Part shown: positions 35,762 to 44,551 of the stretch, piece by piece | How the letters are laid out: each line of letters starts with the position of its first letter | Numbering within the stretch: position 1 is the stretch's first letter | NCBI RefSeq assembly: GCF_002797875.1 | Contig: NZ_PGFC01000001.1 | Location: forward strand, 1-64,000 | Direction of reading: 5' to 3' | Length of the DNA: 64,000 nt | Origin: Pseudoscardovia suis | GTDB lineage: Bacteria; Actinomycetota; Actinomycetes; Actinomycetales; Bifidobacteriaceae | Made by a program: the position numbers and the translations under genes | The notes under the pieces: generated by a model | The model's input: only the letters and a program-made list of their open reading frames with translations | Told to the model about the DNA's origin: nothing | Databases searched by the model: none

Positions 35762-36325
35762 GTGGCACAGACATCTAATGACATCAAGAACGGTTCCGTC
35801 ATCAACCTCGATGGCAAGCTGTGGCAGGTGATCAAGTTCCAGCATGTGAAGCCGGGCAAGGGCCCCGCCTTCGTGCGCACCACCATCAAGGACGTCATCT
35901 CCGGCAAGATCGTGGACAAGACGTTCAATGCGGGCATCAAGATGGAGTTCGAGACCGTCGACAACAGCACTCTGCAGTATTCTTACCGCGACGGCGACAA
36001 CCTCGTGTTCATGGATATGACCACCTACGACCAGATTATGATTCCGGCCTCCCTGCTGGGCGACCAGGAGAAGTACCTGCTCGAGGGCACCGACTGCATC
36101 GTCTCCTCCCACAACGGCACTCCAATCGCTGTGGAACTGCCCGCCTCCGTGGTCCTGACCATCACGCACACCGAGCCTGGCCTGCAGGGCAACCGCTCCA
36201 ACGCCGGCACGAAGCCCGCTACCGTTGAGACCGGCGCCGAGATCCAGGTTCCGCTGTTCATCAACGAAGGCGACCGCGTCAAGGTTGATACCCGCGACGG
36301 CTCCTACCTGGGCCGCGAGAACTGA
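35762..36325 (+). CDS. efp: Elongation factor P
   Basis: Relieves ribosome stalling at consecutive prolines. The 187-residue protein has the three EF-P domains: the KOW-like domain with the [10 protein letters not shown] loop (Lys33 at its tip), the OB domain [14 protein letters not shown]-like (here [16 protein letters not shown]), and the C-terminal [28 protein letters not shown] signature. The loop reads PGKGP, the form found in actinobacterial EF-P proteins thought to work without Lys modification; no modifying enzyme gene is adjacent. The GTG at 35762 is preferred over the GTG at 35753 because the family begins MAQTSND and AGGTGA stands before it. nusB follows 68 bp later and is probably co-transcribed. 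Confidence 0.96.
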   Translation: MAQTSNDIKNGSVINLDGKLWQVIKFQHVKPGKGPAFVRTTIKDVISGKIVDKTFNAGIKMEFETVDNSTLQYSYRDGDNLVFMDMTTYDQIMIPASLLGDQEKYLLEGTDCIVSSHNGTPIAVELPASVVLTITHTEPGLQGNRSNAGTKPATVETGAEIQVPLFINEGDRVKVDTRDGSYLGREN

Positions 36326-36393
36326 TTTCCCGGAATTCCATTACGTCGAATCCCATCACGCATCATCGTCACGAAGGTAGGTTGCTGTAAGGC

Positions 36394-37113
36394 ATGGCTC
36401 GGTCAACCGCACGCAAAAGGGCTCTCAACACCCTGTACGAAGCAGATGAGAAGAATCAGGACATCGCGTCCCTTCTCGAAGAACGCATCGCCTACCCGGG
36501 AGCGCAGACGCCGCTGCCGGAATACGCGATTGAAATCTGCCGTGGCATAGCCGACCATCGCAAGGTCGTCGACCGCATGCTCAACCGTTATTCCACAAAG
36601 TGGAAGGTCGGTCGCATGCCGGTCATCGACCGCAACATCCTGCGCATCGGCGCTTGGGAAATCCTCTTCAACGAAGAGGTGCCGGATGGCGTCGCTATCG
36701 ACGAGGCAATCGCTCTTGCCAAGACGATGAGCGATGCCGGATCCCCGTCGTTCATCCACGGGCTGCTGTCTGCGATTGCAGCCCACAAGGATGACGTTGA
36801 TTCCGAGGGCCGTCTCGTGAGCGATGCTGGTGAGGGCGCCGCGGAATCCGAGCAGTCCCAGGCTGACAGGCACAACGCCGACGGTCATGGGGACGCCGAT
36901 GATTCTTCGACGGAGGGTTCCGACTCCGAATCCCCGTCCTCCGATGACTGGGACGATTGGGATGCCGATCTTTCCGACCCTGCAGACCAGTCCGGTCCGC
37001 ACGACGGCGGCGATCATATCGCAGCTGATGGTTCCACCGATCCGATTGCGGAACCGTCAGCTGATTCGACCGACAAACCGTCCGACGATCCCTCCGATGA
37101 ATCGCAGGGATGA
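36394..37113 (+). CDS. nusB: Transcription antitermination factor NusB with an acidic tail
   Basis: RNA-binding component of the NusB-S10 antitermination complex that supports rRNA transcription. Residues 1-135 form the all-helical NusB domain: RSTARKRALNTLYEAD at the start, then RMPVIDRNILRIGAWEILF and PDGVAIDEAIALAKTMSDAGSPSFIHGLL. The remaining 100 residues are an intrinsically disordered, very acidic Asp/Ser/Glu/Pro tail (DDWDDWDADLSDPADQ) not found in E. coli NusB (139 residues). GTAAGGC precedes the ATG. It follows efp, as in many Gram-positive genomes, and ends at a strong terminator before carA. Confidence 0.94.
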   Translation: MARSTARKRALNTLYEADEKNQDIASLLEERIAYPGAQTPLPEYAIEICRGIADHRKVVDRMLNRYSTKWKVGRMPVIDRNILRIGAWEILFNEEVPDGVAIDEAIALAKTMSDAGSPSFIHGLLSAIAAHKDDVDSEGRLVSDAGEGAAESEQSQADRHNADGHGDADDSSTEGSDSESPSSDDWDDWDADLSDPADQSGPHDGGDHIAADGSTDPIAEPSADSTDKPSDDPSDESQG

Positions 37114-37125
37114 CCATTGATTGTG

Positions 37126-37160
37126 AAGACCCGTTGCTTGTGCTTCGGGTCTTTATTTTT
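37126..37160 (+). terminator. Terminator after nusB
   Basis: AAGACCCG (37126-37133) pairs with CGGGTCTT (37146-37153), followed by TATTTTT. It separates the efp-nusB unit from carAB. Confidence 0.9.
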
Positions 37161-37265
37161 GCCTGATTCCTCCGCACGCCATTGTGGGGGACAGGCGCGC
37201 GGCGGCGCATAAATCCGCGTCGCTGCGTATAGTTGTAAAGAATGATTCCATAACGACGAGGGGCC

Positions 37266-38501
37266 ATGGTGAGTGTGAACGACTCTGTTGAAGCCGCTAC
37301 TGCAGATTCCTATTCCGTAAATGACGCTGTTCTTGTTTTGGAAGACGGCCAGGTCTATGTGGGTGATCCCTACGGCGCGACCGGTCAGACGCTGGGCGAA
37401 ATCGTGTTCGCCACCGGCATGACCGGCTACCAGGAGACGCTGACCGACCCAAGCTACGACCGTCAGATTGTCGTGCAGACCTTCCCGCACATCGGCGACA
37501 CCGGAGTCAATGACGAAGACCCGGAGTCCTCCCGCATCTGGGTCGCCGGCTACATCGTGCGCGTGCCCAGCCCGAATGTGAGCAACTGGCGCGCCGACGG
37601 CAGCCTTGACGATGATCTGGTCCGCAATGGCATCGTGGGCATGTCCGGCATCGACACCCGAAAGCTCGTGCGCCATCTGCGCTCCGCAGGCGTGATGCGC
37701 GCCGGCATCTTCTCGGGCGATGCTTTGACGAACGCCGACGGCAGCCTCAAGACCATCGATGAACTTCTCTCGCAAGTCAAGGCGTCCCCGCTCATGAGCG
37801 GCGCCCATCTGGGTCAGGAAGTCAGCACGCCCGAGGAATACATCGTCGAACCGTGCGGCGAATTTGAAGGCAAGCGCCCGCTGTACGAAGTGGTGGCGTT
37901 CGACATGGGCATCAAGTCCATGACGCCCCATCGCATGGCGGAGCGCGGCTGCCGCGTGCACATCGTGCCGGAAGACACCACGTTCGAACAAGTGCAGGCC
38001 ATCAACCCCGATGGCGTGTTCTATTCCAACGGTCCGGGCGACCCCAGCACCGCGGACAAGGAAGTCGAATTGCTGCGTCGCATCCTTGACGCCGGCTATC
38101 CGTTCTTCGGCATCTGCTTCGGCAACCAGCTGCTGGGCCGTGCCCTCGGATTCGGAACTTACAAGCTCAAGTTCGGTCATCGCGGCATCAACCAGCCGGT
38201 CATGGACCTGACCACTCGCAAGGTCGAGGTCACCGCCCACAACCATGGTTTCGCCGTGGATGCCCCCATCGGCGACCCGGTTCCCAGCCCGTTCGGCGAC
38301 GGACACTACGGTCGTGTGCGCGTAAGCCACATCGATCTGAACGACAACGTGGTCGAAGGCCTGCAATGCCTCGACATCCCTGCGTTCTCCGTGCAATATC
38401 ACCCCGAAGCCGCCGCAGGCCCGCATGACGCCGCGTACCTGTTCGATCGTTTCTGCGACTTGATGAAGAACAACAAGAAGGAAGGTAACGCCAATGCCTA
38501 A
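37266..38501 (+). CDS. carA: Carbamoyl-phosphate synthase, small (glutamine amidotransferase) subunit
   Basis: Releases ammonia from glutamine and feeds it to CarB for carbamoyl phosphate, used in pyrimidine and arginine synthesis. The 411-residue protein has the CPSase N-terminal domain ([20 protein letters not shown] to GYIVR) and a class I amidotransferase domain. The nucleophile is Cys284 in [12 protein letters not shown], with the His379/Glu381 pair in [10 protein letters not shown]. The ATG at 37266 follows GACGAGGGG. TATAGT at 37228-37233 could be the -10 box, though no clear -35 is seen. It overlaps carB by 8 bases, so the two are translated together. Confidence 0.97.
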   Translation: MVSVNDSVEAATADSYSVNDAVLVLEDGQVYVGDPYGATGQTLGEIVFATGMTGYQETLTDPSYDRQIVVQTFPHIGDTGVNDEDPESSRIWVAGYIVRVPSPNVSNWRADGSLDDDLVRNGIVGMSGIDTRKLVRHLRSAGVMRAGIFSGDALTNADGSLKTIDELLSQVKASPLMSGAHLGQEVSTPEEYIVEPCGEFEGKRPLYEVVAFDMGIKSMTPHRMAERGCRVHIVPEDTTFEQVQAINPDGVFYSNGPGDPSTADKEVELLRRILDAGYPFFGICFGNQLLGRALGFGTYKLKFGHRGINQPVMDLTTRKVEVTAHNHGFAVDAPIGDPVPSPFGDGHYGRVRVSHIDLNDNVVEGLQCLDIPAFSVQYHPEAAAGPHDAAYLFDRFCDLMKNNKKEGNANA

Positions 38502-41500
38502 GCGCTCCGACATCCATTCCGTGATGGTCATCGGCTCCGGCCCGATCCAGATCGGTCAGGCCGCGGAGTTCGACTACTCGGGAACCCAGGCTTGCCGAGT
38601 CCTTCGCGAGGAAGGCATCCGCGTCATCCTCGTCAACTCCAACCCGGCCACGATCATGACCGACCCCGAGATGGCCGACGCCACGTACATCGAGCCCATC
38701 GACGTGCCGATCCTCGAGAAGATCATCGCCAAGGAACGTCCCGACGCGCTGCTGCCGACGCTCGGCGGCCAGACCGCGCTCAACGCTGCAATGGCATTGG
38801 GCAAGGCTGGTGTGCTCGATAAATACAACGTCGAGCTGATCGGCGCCTCCCTCGAGGCAATCGACCGTGGCGAAGATCGCGAGCTGTTCAAGAAGGTCGT
38901 CGAAGAAGCGGGTGCTGAATCCGCCCGTTCCGAAATCGCTCACACGATGGAAGAAGTCGACAAGTGCGCCGACGACCTGGGATACCCGCTGGTCGTGCGC
39001 CCCTCGTTCACCATGGGCGGCCTGGGATCGGGCATCGCCCACAATCCCGAGGAGCTCCACCGCATCGCCGGAGCCGGCCTGCATTACTCCCCGACGAGCG
39101 AAGTGCTGCTCGAAGAGGGCATCGAAGGCTGGAAGGAATTCGAGCTCGAACTCATGCGCGACCGCAAGGACAATGTGGTCGTCGTGTGCCCGATTGAAAA
39201 CGTTGACCCGGTGGGCGTGCACACCGGCGACTCCATCACCGTCGCCCCGGCGTTCACACTGACCGACCGCGAATACCAGAAGCTGCGTGACATCGGCATC
39301 GCCATCATCCGCGGCGTGGGCGTCGATACCGGCGGCTGCAACATCCAGTTCGCGGTGAACCCCAAGACCGGGCGCATCATCGTCATCGAGATGAACCCGC
39401 GCGTCTCCCGTTCTTCCGCGCTGGCATCCAAGGCGACCGGCTTCCCGATTGCGAAGATTGCCACGAAGCTCGCCTTGGGCTACACCCTGGATGAGATTCA
39501 GAACGACATCACCAAGTCCACGCCCGCCAGCTTCGAGCCGACGATCGATTACGTGGTCACCAAGGTGCCGCGCTTCGCGTTCGAGAAATTCCCTGGCGCC
39601 GACACGACGCTCACCACGTCCATGAAGTCCGTGGGCGAGGCAATGGCGCTCGGCGGCAACTTCCAGGAATCCCTCGGCAAGGCCATGCGCTCCATCGACA
39701 AGCGCCACATGTCGTTCAGCTGGGACGGCGACAAGCCCACGCCGGAGGAGACCAAGCAGCTGCTCGAGGCCGCGCACACCCCGACGGAGCATCGCTACCA
39801 GCAGTTGCAGCGCGCCATTTGGGGCGGCGCCACGCTTGAGCAGATCTTCGACGCCACGAAGGTCGACCCGTGGTTCATCGAACAGCTCATCGGCATCAAC
39901 AAGACAGCCCTCGACGTGCGCGATGCCGCCGAGCTCACGCCGCGCCTGTTGAAGAAGGCAAAGCAGGCTGGCCTTTCCGACCTCCAGATTGCGCATCTGC
40001 GCCATCTGGGTGATGCCGGCGAGAACGTGATCCGCGAGCAGCGCTGGAAGCTGGGCATGCACCCGGTTTACAAGACCGTGGACACGTGCGCCGCCGAGTT
40101 CGACGCGGCAACGCCGTATTACTACAGCTGCTACGCAGACGAAAGCGAGCTGCGTCCGCGCAAGCGCGAGGCCGTGATCATCCTCGGCTCTGGCCCCAAC
40201 CGTATCGGCCAAGGCATCGAGTTCGATTACACCTGCGTGCATGCGGTGCAGGAGTTGGGCAAGGACTATGACACGATCATGGTCAACTGCAACCCCGAGA
40301 CCGTTTCCACTGACTACGACATCTCCGACCGCCTGTACTTCGAGCCGCTCACGTTCGAAGATGTGATCGAAATCTACGAAGCGGAAAAGAAGATGGGCCC
40401 CGTCAAGGGTGTCATCGTGCAGCTGGGCGGTCAGACGCCTCTGTCTCTGGCGGCCCGACTCAAGGCGGCAGGCGTGCCGATCCTGGGCACCACACCTGAA
40501 TCCATCGACTTGGCGGAGAACCGTGAGCTTTTCGGCAAGGTGCTGGCCGAGAAGGGCCTCAACGCGCCGCGCTACGGCACTGCGCTGTCGCTGGATGAGG
40601 CGCTCGACGCCGCACATTCCATCGGATACCCGGTGCTCGTGCGCCCGTCCTACGTGCTTGGCGGCCGTGGCATGGAGATTGTCTATGACGACGCGCAGCT
40701 GAAGACCTACGTCAACCGCGCACTCGCCGAAGCCAAGGCCGATACGGTCGTCTCCGGACGTCTCGCATCCCCGCTGCTCATCGACAAATTCCTGTCGGAC
40801 GCCATCGAAATCGATGTCGACGCGCTGTTCGACGGCAAGGAACTGTATATCGGTGGCATCATGGAGCATATCGAGGAAGCCGGCGTGCATTCCGGCGACG
40901 CCGCATGCTCGCTCCCGCCGAACACACTGTCCGCCGATCAGATTCGCCGCTTGCGTGAAGCCACCTATGCCATCGCCGATGGCGTGGGCGTGCAAGGCCT
41001 CATCAACGTGCAGTACGCTTACATGAGCAACACGCTGTATGTCATCGAAGCCAATCCGCGCGCGTCCCGCACTGTGCCGTTCGCTTCCAAGGCAACCGGC
41101 ACGGCAATCGCCAAGGCCGCCGCCCGCATCATGGCCGGCGAAACCATCCAGCAGCAGCGCGACCGCGGTCTGTTGCTTGCACACGGCGATGGCGGCGACA
41201 TGCGCCCTGGCCAGCCGATCGCAGTCAAGGAATCCGTGCTGCCGTTCAAGCGCTTCCGCACGGAAGCCGGCAAGACCGTCGATGTGCTGCTCGGACCGGA
41301 AATGCGCTCCACCGGCGAAGTCATGGGCTTCGACCGCGACTTCCCGCACGCATTCGCCAAGAGCCAGCTCGCCGCATACGAAGGCGGCCTGCCCAAGAGC
41401 GGCAATGTGTTCCTCTCCGTCAACGACACCGATAAGCGCCATCTGCCGCTCATCGCCCGCCGTCTGCAGGAACTCGGCTTCGACCTTTATGCCACCGAAG

Positions 41501-41925
41501 GCTCCGCATCCGTGCTGCGCCGTTACGGCATCAAGTCCAAGATCGTCGACAAGATTCGCGGCCGCATGGATACTCCGACCGGCAGCGCCCCTGTGACGCG
41601 CGCCGAAGGCTCCGTGGGCAAGAACGTCGTGCAGCTTATCGAGGAAGGCAAGATCGACCTGATCCTCAATACGCCGAACTCTCGTGGTTCGCGTGCCGAC
41701 GGTTACTCGATCCGCGCCGCTGCAATCGCCGCCGATGTGCCGCAGTTCACCACGATCACGGAATTCTCCGCAGCGTTGCTCGCCATCGAGGCCGTTAAGG
41801 CCGGAGACTACGAGGTCATGAGCATCCAGGAGCATGCCAAGCAGCTCTTCGATCTCGAGGCCAAGGCGGCGAAGGCTGAGGCTGAGCAGGCCGCTGCCAG
41901 CACCGAAGGTGCGACCGAGGCGTAA
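38494..41925 (+). CDS. carB: Carbamoyl-phosphate synthase, large subunit
   Basis: Makes carbamoyl phosphate from bicarbonate, two ATP and the ammonia supplied by CarA. The 1143-residue protein has two homologous ATP-grasp halves, first [22 protein letters not shown] at residue 9 and a second start at [20 protein letters not shown] near 563, with the oligomerisation domain between them and a methylglyoxal-synthase-like allosteric domain at the end (residues about 950-1110). Its C-terminus adds about 30 Ala/Glu/Lys-rich residues beyond the family norm (about 1070). The ATG at 38494 sits inside the carA stop region. A large open frame on the opposite strand is only a composition shadow. Confidence 0.97.
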   Translation: MPKRSDIHSVMVIGSGPIQIGQAAEFDYSGTQACRVLREEGIRVILVNSNPATIMTDPEMADATYIEPIDVPILEKIIAKERPDALLPTLGGQTALNAAMALGKAGVLDKYNVELIGASLEAIDRGEDRELFKKVVEEAGAESARSEIAHTMEEVDKCADDLGYPLVVRPSFTMGGLGSGIAHNPEELHRIAGAGLHYSPTSEVLLEEGIEGWKEFELELMRDRKDNVVVVCPIENVDPVGVHTGDSITVAPAFTLTDREYQKLRDIGIAIIRGVGVDTGGCNIQFAVNPKTGRIIVIEMNPRVSRSSALASKATGFPIAKIATKLALGYTLDEIQNDITKSTPASFEPTIDYVVTKVPRFAFEKFPGADTTLTTSMKSVGEAMALGGNFQESLGKAMRSIDKRHMSFSWDGDKPTPEETKQLLEAAHTPTEHRYQQLQRAIWGGATLEQIFDATKVDPWFIEQLIGINKTALDVRDAAELTPRLLKKAKQAGLSDLQIAHLRHLGDAGENVIREQRWKLGMHPVYKTVDTCAAEFDAATPYYYSCYADESELRPRKREAVIILGSGPNRIGQGIEFDYTCVHAVQELGKDYDTIMVNCNPETVSTDYDISDRLYFEPLTFEDVIEIYEAEKKMGPVKGVIVQLGGQTPLSLAARLKAAGVPILGTTPESIDLAENRELFGKVLAEKGLNAPRYGTALSLDEALDAAHSIGYPVLVRPSYVLGGRGMEIVYDDAQLKTYVNRALAEAKADTVVSGRLASPLLIDKFLSDAIEIDVDALFDGKELYIGGIMEHIEEAGVHSGDAACSLPPNTLSADQIRRLREATYAIADGVGVQGLINVQYAYMSNTLYVIEANPRASRTVPFASKATGTAIAKAAARIMAGETIQQQRDRGLLLAHGDGGDMRPGQPIAVKESVLPFKRFRTEAGKTVDVLLGPEMRSTGEVMGFDRDFPHAFAKSQLAAYEGGLPKSGNVFLSVNDTDKRHLPLIARRLQELGFDLYATEGSASVLRRYGIKSKIVDKIRGRMDTPTGSAPVTRAEGSVGKNVVQLIEEGKIDLILNTPNSRGSRADGYSIRAAAIAADVPQFTTITEFSAALLAIEAVKAGDYEVMSIQEHAKQLFDLEAKAAKAEAEQAAASTEGATEA

Positions 41926-42071
41926 GCGCTGACGACAGGCGGCTGACGGCTACGGGCTGATGGCTGGCGGCTGACGGGCGGATGACAGTGCTGTGCTAAT
42001 TGCGCTGGAAGTCACCGCAGAAGCTGCATCGGAAGCCCCATCAAAAGTCGTCTCAGAAGTCACCTCAAAAG

Positions 42072-42112
42072 CAAGGGTGTCATCAACATCGTTGGTGGCA
42101 CCCTTTCATTAA
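42072..42112 (+). terminator. Terminator after carB
   Basis: AAGGGTG pairs with CACCCTT at a 19-base distance, with additional GTCATC/GTTGGTGGC pairing between, then TCATTAATCC. The 150 bases before it hold short degenerate CTGACGG and AAGTCACC repeats and no gene. Confidence 0.55.
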
Positions 42113-42212
42113 TCCATTAAGTCGTCAGCCCCTTTTATGGCGCGCTGTGCCGCGTTGGAATCAGGTACCGTCGGTGCGTCAGACCGCTTGATGCGGTACA
42201 GTGAAGGAACGG

Positions 42213-42240
42213 TTGACTTGAATTAACAAGCCCTGATAAT
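42213..42240 (+). promoter_or_regulatory. Sigma-A-type promoter of the polyphosphate glucokinase gene
   Basis: TTGACT (42213-42218), 16 bases, GATAAT (42235-42240) match the vegetative consensus well. Transcription should begin near 42247, so the 5' leader contains the hairpin CCAGTGG (42249-42255) with CCACTGG (42261-42267). Confidence 0.65.
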
Positions 42241-42314
42241 GAACACTGCCAGTGGGGCTTCCACTGGATATTGCTGGCCATTGCGGCAACATCGCTGCAA
42301 TACTGGGAGGCATC

Positions 42315-43076
42315 ATGATTGAAAGCGCACAGGCATTCGGCATCGACGTTGGCGGATCGGGCATCAAGGGTGCACCGGTGAATCTCGAGGAGGGCAAGTT
42401 CGCGGACGAACGCCTGCGCATCCCCACTCCGGAAGTGTCCACTCCAGAAGCGGTGGCCGACATCATCAAGCAGATTCTCGATCATTTCGATGTGCCGGAC
42501 GGTGTTCCGATTGGCATTTCGTTCCCCGCTCCCATCAAGCCTGGCAAGCCGCTCGATTACATGGCGAACCTCGACCAGTCGTGGGTGGGCGTTGACATTC
42601 ATGCGCTGTTGAAGGAACGCACCGGTCGCACCGTTGTCGTCGTCAATGACGCGGATGCCGCAGGTGTCGGCGAGGCGCAGTACGGCGCCGCCAAGGGCCG
42701 CAAGGGCTTGGTCTTCATGACCACCCTCGGCACCGGCATCGGCACCGCCATCATCATGGATGGCGTGCTCGTGCCCAACACCGAGCTGGGTCATTTGCCG
42801 CTGCGTGGCATGGAAGCGGAGCAGTATGCCTCCGATGCCGCCCGCACGCGCGAGGACCTCAGCTGGAAGAAGTGGGGCAAGCGCCTCACCAAGTACTATC
42901 AGATGCTCGAGCACCTGTTCAGCCCGGATGTGTTTGTCGTCGGCGGCGGCGTGAGCAAGAAGAGCGATAAGTACTTCCCCTACATCGAGATCAACACGCC
43001 GATTGTGCCCGCTGACTTGCTTAACGATGCCGGCATCATCGGCGCCGCCTACTACGCTTCCACCAAGCAGGCGTAG
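42315..43076 (+). CDS. ppgK: Polyphosphate glucokinase (ROK family)
   Basis: Phosphorylates glucose to glucose 6-phosphate, using polyphosphate and usually also ATP; this is the family role. The 253-residue protein starts the kinase fold with FGIDVGGSGIKGAPVNL at about 8-24. Further motifs are GISFPAPIKPGKP, VVVVNDADAAGVGEAQYGAAKG with the catalytic Asp, and TTLGTGIGTAIIMDG. The last part, WKKWGKRLTKYYQMLEHLFSPDVFVVGGGVSKK, is typical of actinobacterial PPGK. The ATG at 42315 has GGGAGGC 5 bases upstream; a longer frame from 42252 would run through the leader hairpin. It is monocistronic, with its own promoter and a strong terminator. Confidence 0.92.
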   Translation: MIESAQAFGIDVGGSGIKGAPVNLEEGKFADERLRIPTPEVSTPEAVADIIKQILDHFDVPDGVPIGISFPAPIKPGKPLDYMANLDQSWVGVDIHALLKERTGRTVVVVNDADAAGVGEAQYGAAKGRKGLVFMTTLGTGIGTAIIMDGVLVPNTELGHLPLRGMEAEQYASDAARTREDLSWKKWGKRLTKYYQMLEHLFSPDVFVVGGGVSKKSDKYFPYIEINTPIVPADLLNDAGIIGAAYYASTKQA

Positions 43077-43158
43077 CACAAGCAGGCGCAACAGAGACGG
43101 TTCACAACCGTCGTGGGTTCCTCTTGCGAAACCGCAACTGTGGAACATAAAGGAACAT

Positions 43159-43208
43159 AAAAGGCACGGAGCCTTGCAGGGATTTACTTGCAAGGCCCCG
43201 CGCCTTTT
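43159..43208. terminator. Long bidirectional terminator
   Basis: AAAAGGCACGGAGCCTTGCA and TGCAAGGCCCCGCGCCTTTT pair almost fully around GGGATTTACT. With A-rich and T-rich ends it can stop both the ppgK transcript and the converging aminotransferase transcript. Confidence 0.92.
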
Positions 43209-43251
43209 CGCTATTGGGCGGTATCGGCAATGCGCACACTGCTGCAATCAC

Positions 43252-44493
43252 TCAGGCCAGTTCCCGATGCACCGCTTCGAGGATAATCCGCACATTGCGT
43301 TCGAACTGCGTGGGTTCGGGCAGCAGGGAAATGGAGAGGAATCCATTGGACTGCATGTCGAAGTAGTAGCCTGGCTGGCAATTCATGTGGAAGTCATGGG
43401 CGAGACGCAGCCCCAGTGCGTTCTCATCGATGGAGGAGGGGAAGCGCAGGAGCACATTCCAGCCGCCTTCGCTGCGCAGCACGTCTACCACGCCGTCGCC
43501 TGATTGCTTGTCGGCGTCGAGCAGACGGTGCAGCGCCGCCATGTTGCCTCGCACACGGGCAGCGACACGCTCGGTTTGCGTTGCCGCCTCCTGAAGCATG
43601 GTGGGGATGCGATCGGCGATGAGGTTGCTCATGGGCAGAAAGTCATCGGAGATCATATCGAGGTGGCGTTCGGCCTGCGCCACATCCTCTGCGGGACCAG
43701 AGACCTCGATCCAGCCGACCTTGGCGTGCGGTGCGGCGAGCATCTTGGAGAATCCGTCGAGCGAGAACGTGAGCACGCCCTGTTCACCCGCCCAGCGGGC
43801 ATTGCCGTCAAAGGGCTCGAGCGTGAAGTCATAGAAGACTTCATCGGCAATGATTGCGGCATCGTAGCGTTTCGCCAACTCTACGAGGCGCTGGCGTTCC
43901 CCCGGCTTCGTGTAGGCGCCGGTCGGGTTGTTGGGGTTGATGACAGCGATGGCCTTGACGCTGCCGTTGCCTTCGCGCAGCGCGTTCTCGATGGACGCCA
44001 GGTCGAGCGCCCACGAGCCGTCGAAGAACTGCTGGTAGGGGATGGCACGCGTGGCGGTGAGATTGCAAATGGATTCGATGAGCGGGTATCCGGGCTTGGG
44101 CATGAGAATCGCCTCTCCCGGATCGCACAGCAGCATCGCAAGCCACGCATATGCCTCGGACGTGGAACTGAGCACATACAGGTTCGACGGGTCCACGGCA
44201 GGGGCGGCAGAGAAGGAAGGGGAGGCATCGTCGTCAGGGGCGGCAGGGGCGTTGGCGGGATCGACGCCACGCCCGCGTGAGGCATTGATGAAATCTGCAA
44301 TCGCTTGGCGCGCGCCCAGGGGTCCGCGGGGATCAGCGGTATACGTCTCCGGCAGGAATTGCGGTGCCAAGCCATGGTGCGTGGGGTTCGAGTCATTGAG
44401 CTGGCCTAGCGGATGCCCCGCGGCTTTGGCTGCCGCTGCCTGCGCGGCAATGGGATTCATGGCACCTGCGTTGACCCTCGACGAAAATCTCAT
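43252..44493 (-). CDS. PLP-dependent class I/II aminotransferase
   Basis: A 413-residue fold-type I aminotransferase; the amino acid substrate is not determinable by eye. It opens GAMNPIAAQAAAAKAAGHPLG and LNDSNPTHHGL. The cofactor motifs are STSEAYAWLAMLLCDPGEAILMPKPGYP, VINPNNPTGAYTKPGE, IIADEVFYDF and FSLDGFSKMLAAPHAKVGW with the Schiff-base Lys in FSK. A Pro/Ala/Asp-rich insert of about 25 residues lies near residue 85. No good ribosome site is visible before the ATG at 44493. It is divergent from nothing close: the membrane-protein gene upstream runs in the same direction 58 bp away, so they may be co-transcribed. Confidence 0.9.
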   Translation of the reverse strand: MRFSSRVNAGAMNPIAAQAAAAKAAGHPLGQLNDSNPTHHGLAPQFLPETYTADPRGPLGARQAIADFINASRGRGVDPANAPAAPDDDASPSFSAAPAVDPSNLYVLSSTSEAYAWLAMLLCDPGEAILMPKPGYPLIESICNLTATRAIPYQQFFDGSWALDLASIENALREGNGSVKAIAVINPNNPTGAYTKPGERQRLVELAKRYDAAIIADEVFYDFTLEPFDGNARWAGEQGVLTFSLDGFSKMLAAPHAKVGWIEVSGPAEDVAQAERHLDMISDDFLPMSNLIADRIPTMLQEAATQTERVAARVRGNMAALHRLLDADKQSGDGVVDVLRSEGGWNVLLRFPSSIDENALGLRLAHDFHMNCQPGYYFDMQSNGFLSISLLPEPTQFERNVRIILEAVHRELA

Positions 44494-44551
44494 GGGAACA
44501 CCATAGGTCCGCGGCTGTACCGGGCATATCAGTGCGTGGAGCCGAGCGCTG

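Noticed and set aside
38230-41835. 1201-residue minus-strand open frame opposite carB
   Set aside because: A full-length shadow of carB caused by codon bias. The carB protein on the other strand has all family motifs.
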